The position numbers and the translations under genes were made by a program. From Bacteroidales bacterium (GTDB lineage Bacteria > Bacteroidota > Bacteroidia > Bacteroidales > UBA932), in NCBI GenBank assembly GCA_017561885.1, contig JAFZBF010000051.1, positions 1-55,223 on the forward strand: a stretch of 55,223 nucleotides of DNA, given 5' to 3'. Within the stretch, counting starts at the first letter, position 1; the number at the start of each line of letters is the position of its first letter. The notes under the pieces are model-generated. The model was not told where the DNA came from. It saw nothing but the letters and a program-made list of their open reading frames with translations, and ran no database searches. Shown here one piece after another: positions 52,408 through 55,223 of the stretch.

Positions 52408-54045
52408 CTAATGCACCCCGAAAAAATCTGCAATCTGCTGCGATATTGCATCTTTCTCGACAAAGCTCCAGTTTGTTCTGACTGCGGGATCGAGAACTGG
52501 ATTATCAGCAAGCTGCTTGAAAATCAAGTCCCTTATATCCTCGTAAATGTCGACGACATATGCACTCTCGTCAGAAGTATCCACGCCGGCGCCTTCCGAC
52601 AGAAGATTGCCGCCTCCCATTGCCCTGTAAGACGTAACAGCAACGGTATATTCTGCATCCATGTCGAACGGTTCGCCGTTTTCGAGCGATTCAATCTCAA
52701 CCCTTTCGCCCTTGGGCTTGTTCCTGTAAACCTTGTAGTTGATTCCGGCCGCTGAATCCAGGTTGTATGTGGGGCCTCTTCCATTCACCCAATTGTCGTA
52801 TACATATTCCAGATAATCTTTGACCTGGCGACCTGAAAGCTTAATCTTGTAAAGCATATTCTCATAGGGGTAGATAGAGAACAAGTCGTTATACAGGATG
52901 TCTCCGCTCTTGATGACGCCGGTGCGGCCCAGCGGAGCCGCGAAAGACAGCTGAGCGCCCGAAGCGTCGAGCTGGACCTTATGGAGAAGGCTGACATATG
53001 CACTGGGGCCGTCGAACACATCATTCAGGTCTATATCTGAAGTCAGCGTACCGACCTTCTTGTTGGTAAAAGCCTTCACTTTCTCAAAGTCGGCCGCGAA
53101 CGTGGCATCGTATTCCGCATCCCTTGGCCTGCCTGCCATCGGTATCAGAGAACACTCTATCTCCTTTTCAACCGGCCTGCCTCCTTCATAGACAAGAGTA
53201 ATTTCGCACTTGGCAACATTCTGGGCCCTTGCGCCGGAATTCATAAGCATAGACTTCTGGTGGAAATTGACAGGATCCACGATATTGGCGATATGGTCGT
53301 GTCCTGATATGACAAGGTCGACGCCCCTGAGATTCTCTGCAATCCGGAGTGCAGGATTCTCGACATCGTCCAAAGTTCCGTCACCAGTACCTGCGTGTAT
53401 TGCAATAATCACGATATCGGGCTTTTCCTTGTCAATGACCCTGTCCACCAGATTTTGGGCGAACCCTTCTGCTTCAAGGAAATCAAGTCCCTTGTATTTC
53501 TCTTCCGGCAGCCAGTTCTTGATTCTCGGAGTAATCATACCGATTATGGCTACCTTGAGTCCAGATCTCTTCAGGACTGTATATTCCCCGAAATAAGGCT
53601 TGCCGTTTTCGTCAACGACATTGGCAGCAAGCAGCGGAGCCTTGTATTCCTTTCTGGTACGGTCATAAACCGGATGTCCGGCCTCTATATCGTGGTTTCC
53701 TACTATTACCGCATCGAACTTCATATAGTTGGCGATCCTCGGAAAAATGTGAGGCGAACGCGGCTCTTCATAATTGAAATAGAACGCAGCGTTGTCACCC
53801 TGAAGGTGGTCGCCATTGTCAATGAGGATGAGGTCAGGATTGCTCTTGCGCATCTCCTTGATAAATGCGGATACGTTCGACAGGGACAGCTGGTCTTCCC
53901 CGCCGGTATAGCTCTGGCTGAAGAACCTGCCGTGAATATCAGACACGGCGTAGATATCTACTTTATATTCGCCGTCTTTCGGCTTGCAGGAGCAGCACGC
54001 CATCGTAATGACGAAAAGTGCTGCGATTAGTATTCTCTTGATCAT
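52408..54045 (-). CDS. 5'-nucleotidase/UshA-family lipoprotein
   Basis: The 545-residue product has an N-terminal metallophosphatase domain and a C-terminal 5'-nucleotidase domain. A lipoprotein signal ends at MACCSC (about residue 20), so it should be exported. Metal-site blocks are visible: VSDIHGRFF, DNGDHLQGD, GNHDIEAG, HAGTGDG and SGHDHI. The C-domain includes YPYENMLYKIKLSGRQVKDYLEY. The family hydrolyses nucleotides, UDP-sugars or cyclic nucleotides. I chose the ATG at 54045, whose first bases overlap the upstream amidase stop by 4; an upstream TTG is rejected. Confidence 0.9.
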   Translation of the reverse strand: MIKRILIAALFVITMACCSCKPKDGEYKVDIYAVSDIHGRFFSQSYTGGEDQLSLSNVSAFIKEMRKSNPDLILIDNGDHLQGDNAAFYFNYEEPRSPHIFPRIANYMKFDAVIVGNHDIEAGHPVYDRTRKEYKAPLLAANVVDENGKPYFGEYTVLKRSGLKVAIIGMITPRIKNWLPEEKYKGLDFLEAEGFAQNLVDRVIDKEKPDIVIIAIHAGTGDGTLDDVENPALRIAENLRGVDLVISGHDHIANIVDPVNFHQKSMLMNSGARAQNVAKCEITLVYEGGRPVEKEIECSLIPMAGRPRDAEYDATFAADFEKVKAFTNKKVGTLTSDIDLNDVFDGPSAYVSLLHKVQLDASGAQLSFAAPLGRTGVIKSGDILYNDLFSIYPYENMLYKIKLSGRQVKDYLEYVYDNWVNGRGPTYNLDSAAGINYKVYRNKPKGERVEIESLENGEPFDMDAEYTVAVTSYRAMGGGNLLSEGAGVDTSDESAYVVDIYEDIRDLIFKQLADNPVLDPAVRTNWSFVEKDAISQQIADFFGVH

Positions 54046-54821
54046 ATCTTTATAGTGAACGAATCGTTGTCTTTCCAAATAGGAAACTTTTCCCTGTACT
54101 CGATGAGAGGGGTTTTCTCTATCACAGCCTCGACGAAACTTGCTCCCGCCACAGTCAGTTCACGTCCCAGTGGAGTCCCTCCGAAATCATAAACGTCGGA
54201 ATGTCCGTCATAAGTACATTGAGGATCGCTGCCCAGGCGATTGCAGAATGCCTGGTAGCACATATTCTCGACGGCCCTGGACCTGGCCATTATGGTTGCA
54301 TATTCCACCCTGGACGAAGGCCAGGATGCCACAGTGATCATCAGGTCATAGGCATTGCCGGCATTGCGCATCCACACGGGGAACCTGAGGTCATAGCAGA
54401 CCGACAGAGCAATGTTCCAGCCCCGGTAATCCAGCACAGTCTTCTTGGTTCCGCAGCTTATAACTTCTGACTCGCCGGATATCGAGAAAGTATGCCTTTT
54501 GTCATACTGATATACATCTCCGTCTTCAGTAACAAAATAGAGGCGGTTGAAAGCCTTTCCTCCTTCTTTGACAAGGATTGAACCGGCAATCGCGCACCCG
54601 GCCTGAGAAGCCTTTGCAACCATTGTTTCAAGCGTTCTGCCTGCGGGAGGTTCGGCAAAGTCCAGATTGAAGGTAAAGGCCGTATTGAAGAACTCCGGAA
54701 AAATAAAAATGTCAGGAGCTCCGCACTCGGCCACATAGCAGTCGACAGCAGAACTGAAAGCCCTCAGATTGCACTCAGGGTCTTCCCACGAAGAATCAAG
54801 CTGACAAAGCGCGAGTTTCAT
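54042..54821 (-). CDS. Carbon-nitrogen hydrolase, omega-amidase-like (YafV/NIT2 type)
   Basis: The 259-residue cytoplasmic product is a nitrilase-superfamily amidase. The catalytic triad is visible: Glu43 (IFPEFFNTAF), Lys108 (YDKRHTFS) and Cys142 (LSVCYDLRFPVW). The match to YafV/Nit2 omega-amidases suggests it deamidates alpha-ketoglutaramate or alpha-ketosuccinamate made by transaminases, including those of methionine salvage. It begins at the ATG at 54821 and overlaps the nucleotidase gene by 4 bases. The region before it is the terminator of the L33 group. Confidence 0.9.
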   Translation of the reverse strand: MKLALCQLDSSWEDPECNLRAFSSAVDCYVAECGAPDIFIFPEFFNTAFTFNLDFAEPPAGRTLETMVAKASQAGCAIAGSILVKEGGKAFNRLYFVTEDGDVYQYDKRHTFSISGESEVISCGTKKTVLDYRGWNIALSVCYDLRFPVWMRNAGNAYDLMITVASWPSSRVEYATIMARSRAVENMCYQAFCNRLGSDPQCTYDGHSDVYDFGGTPLGRELTVAGASFVEAVIEKTPLIEYREKFPIWKDNDSFTIKI

Positions 54822-54841
54822 ATTGACCTGTGCTAATATAC

Positions 54842-54870
54842 AAAAAAAAGACGGCTGAATCAGCCGTCTT
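54842..54870 (-). terminator. Rho-independent terminator of the rpmG-DUF4295 group
   Basis: A perfect 9-bp stem (54849-54857 with 54861-54869) and, on the minus strand, a T-run of eight. It lies just behind the DUF4295 gene and next to the amidase start. Confidence 0.9.
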
Positions 54871-54892
54871 CTATGATATCCCAGTTAAAAAA

Positions 54893-55051
54893 TTATTTCT
54901 TTGCGAAAAAGTCTTTAACCTTGTCTGTCGGAACGAGATCCTCGTCAAAAGCATAAGCACCGGTGCGCTCTGATTTGACCATACGGATGCACTTTACTAC
55001 ATTTTTCTGCTGTTTGTCACCGCGGAAACCTGCAACTGCTTTCTTTGCCAT
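54893..55051 (-). CDS. DUF4295 family small protein
   Basis: A 52-residue basic protein, MAKKAVAGFRGDKQQKNVVK and onward, ending VKDFFAKK. It matches DUF4295, a small Bacteroidota protein encoded directly after ribosomal L33 (often L28-L33-DUF4295). It probably associates with the ribosome, but its role is unknown. The ATG at 55049-55051 lies 18 bases after the rpmG stop. A strong terminator follows. Confidence 0.93.
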   Translation of the reverse strand: MAKKAVAGFRGDKQQKNVVKCIRMVKSERTGAYAFDEDLVPTDKVKDFFAKK

Positions 55052-55069
55052 AATACTTGGATTTTATAA

Positions 55070-55223
55070 TTATTTAATCTCGCGATGGAGGGTTACCTTC
55101 CTCAGATAAGGATTGTATTTCTTGCGCTCCAGACGCTCTGTGGTATTCTTCTTATTCTTGGTGGTTACGTATCTTGAGATACCCGGAACACCGCTTTCTT
55201 TCTGCTCGGTGCATTCCAGAATC
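55070..55223 (-). CDS. rpmG: 50S ribosomal protein L33 (5' end beyond window)
   Basis: The visible 50 residues match L33: [20 protein letters not shown], then [19 protein letters not shown] and a VTLHREIK end. About the first dozen residues lie beyond the window edge. L33 sits near the E site of the large subunit. The DUF4295 gene follows in the same operon. Confidence 0.95.
   Translation of the reverse strand, partial: ILECTEQKESGVPGISRYVTTKNKKNTTERLERKKYNPYLRKVTLHREIK

Overview
The window is a compact, gene-dense piece of a Bacteroidota chromosome, most likely order Bacteroidales. The evidence is promoter boxes of the Bacteroidota type (TAnnTTTG, several with TTTG 19-20 bases upstream), almost no Shine-Dalgarno sequences, and many Bacteroidota-typical genes: DUF4295 beside L33, a PASTA-RluD pair, RNase Y near ZapA, ATP-type PEP carboxykinase, DUF1080 and DUF3467. 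Base composition looks moderately GC-rich. The genus is not clear; a sulfonolipid-making lineage such as Rikenellaceae or an uncultured relative would fit (inference). I saw no tRNA, rRNA, CRISPR, insertion sequence or phage gene. No gene-free stretch exceeds 300 bases.

Layout: 0.1-1.7 kb holds a voltage-gated K+ channel and a membrane protein. 1.8-7.5 kb holds a GH2 lipoprotein glycosidase, a secreted SGNH hydrolase and a C69 peptidase. 7.5-11.4 kb (minus) holds a beta-barrel protein and an operon of membrane-anchored AraC regulator, GT4 glycosyltransferase, DUF1080 lipoprotein and M15 peptidase. 11.5-15.9 kb (plus) is a tight four-gene operon: double VOC protein, alpha-oxoamine synthase of the SulA/cysteate acyltransferase type, cysteate synthase-like PLP enzyme and SDR. 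I read it as a sulfonolipid (capnine-type) biosynthesis operon. 15.9-19.1 kb (minus) has an MTA/SAH deaminase-like amidohydrolase, RluD and a PASTA protein, with rpmH at 19.2 kb.

19.4-29.1 kb (minus) is a housekeeping run: valS, tatA, tatC, ABC-F ATPase, rlmB, polA (its proofreading motifs are lost) and rsmG. 29.2-32.1 kb (plus) pairs a periplasmic NMT1-like binding protein with a Cache-HAMP-PP2C phosphatase. 32.1-35.9 kb (minus) is an overlapping operon of PNP, mtnA, MBL hydrolase, kdsC and maf. 36.0-42.4 kb has a degenerate ATP-grasp protein, a tiny membrane protein, a homocysteine methyltransferase, asnA, pckA and recQ.

42.4-48.0 kb (plus) is a run of four secreted hydrolases led by an SGNH plus ceramidase-like fusion. 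A structured 190-bp inverted-repeat element follows at 48.05-48.24 kb, then nnrD. 49.1-52.4 kb (minus) has a beta-barrel protein, DUF3467, rny, a candidate 6S RNA, zapA and a ZapB-like coiled coil. 52.4-54.8 kb has a 5'-nucleotidase lipoprotein and an omega-amidase-like hydrolase. The window ends in DUF4295 and a truncated rpmG.

How genes may work together: the 11.5-15.9 kb operon would make cysteate, condense it with an acyl chain and reduce the 3-keto product. The amidohydrolase, PNP and MtnA together could run a methylthioinosine route of methylthioadenosine salvage. The binding protein and phosphatase look like a ligand-sensing switch rather than a transporter.
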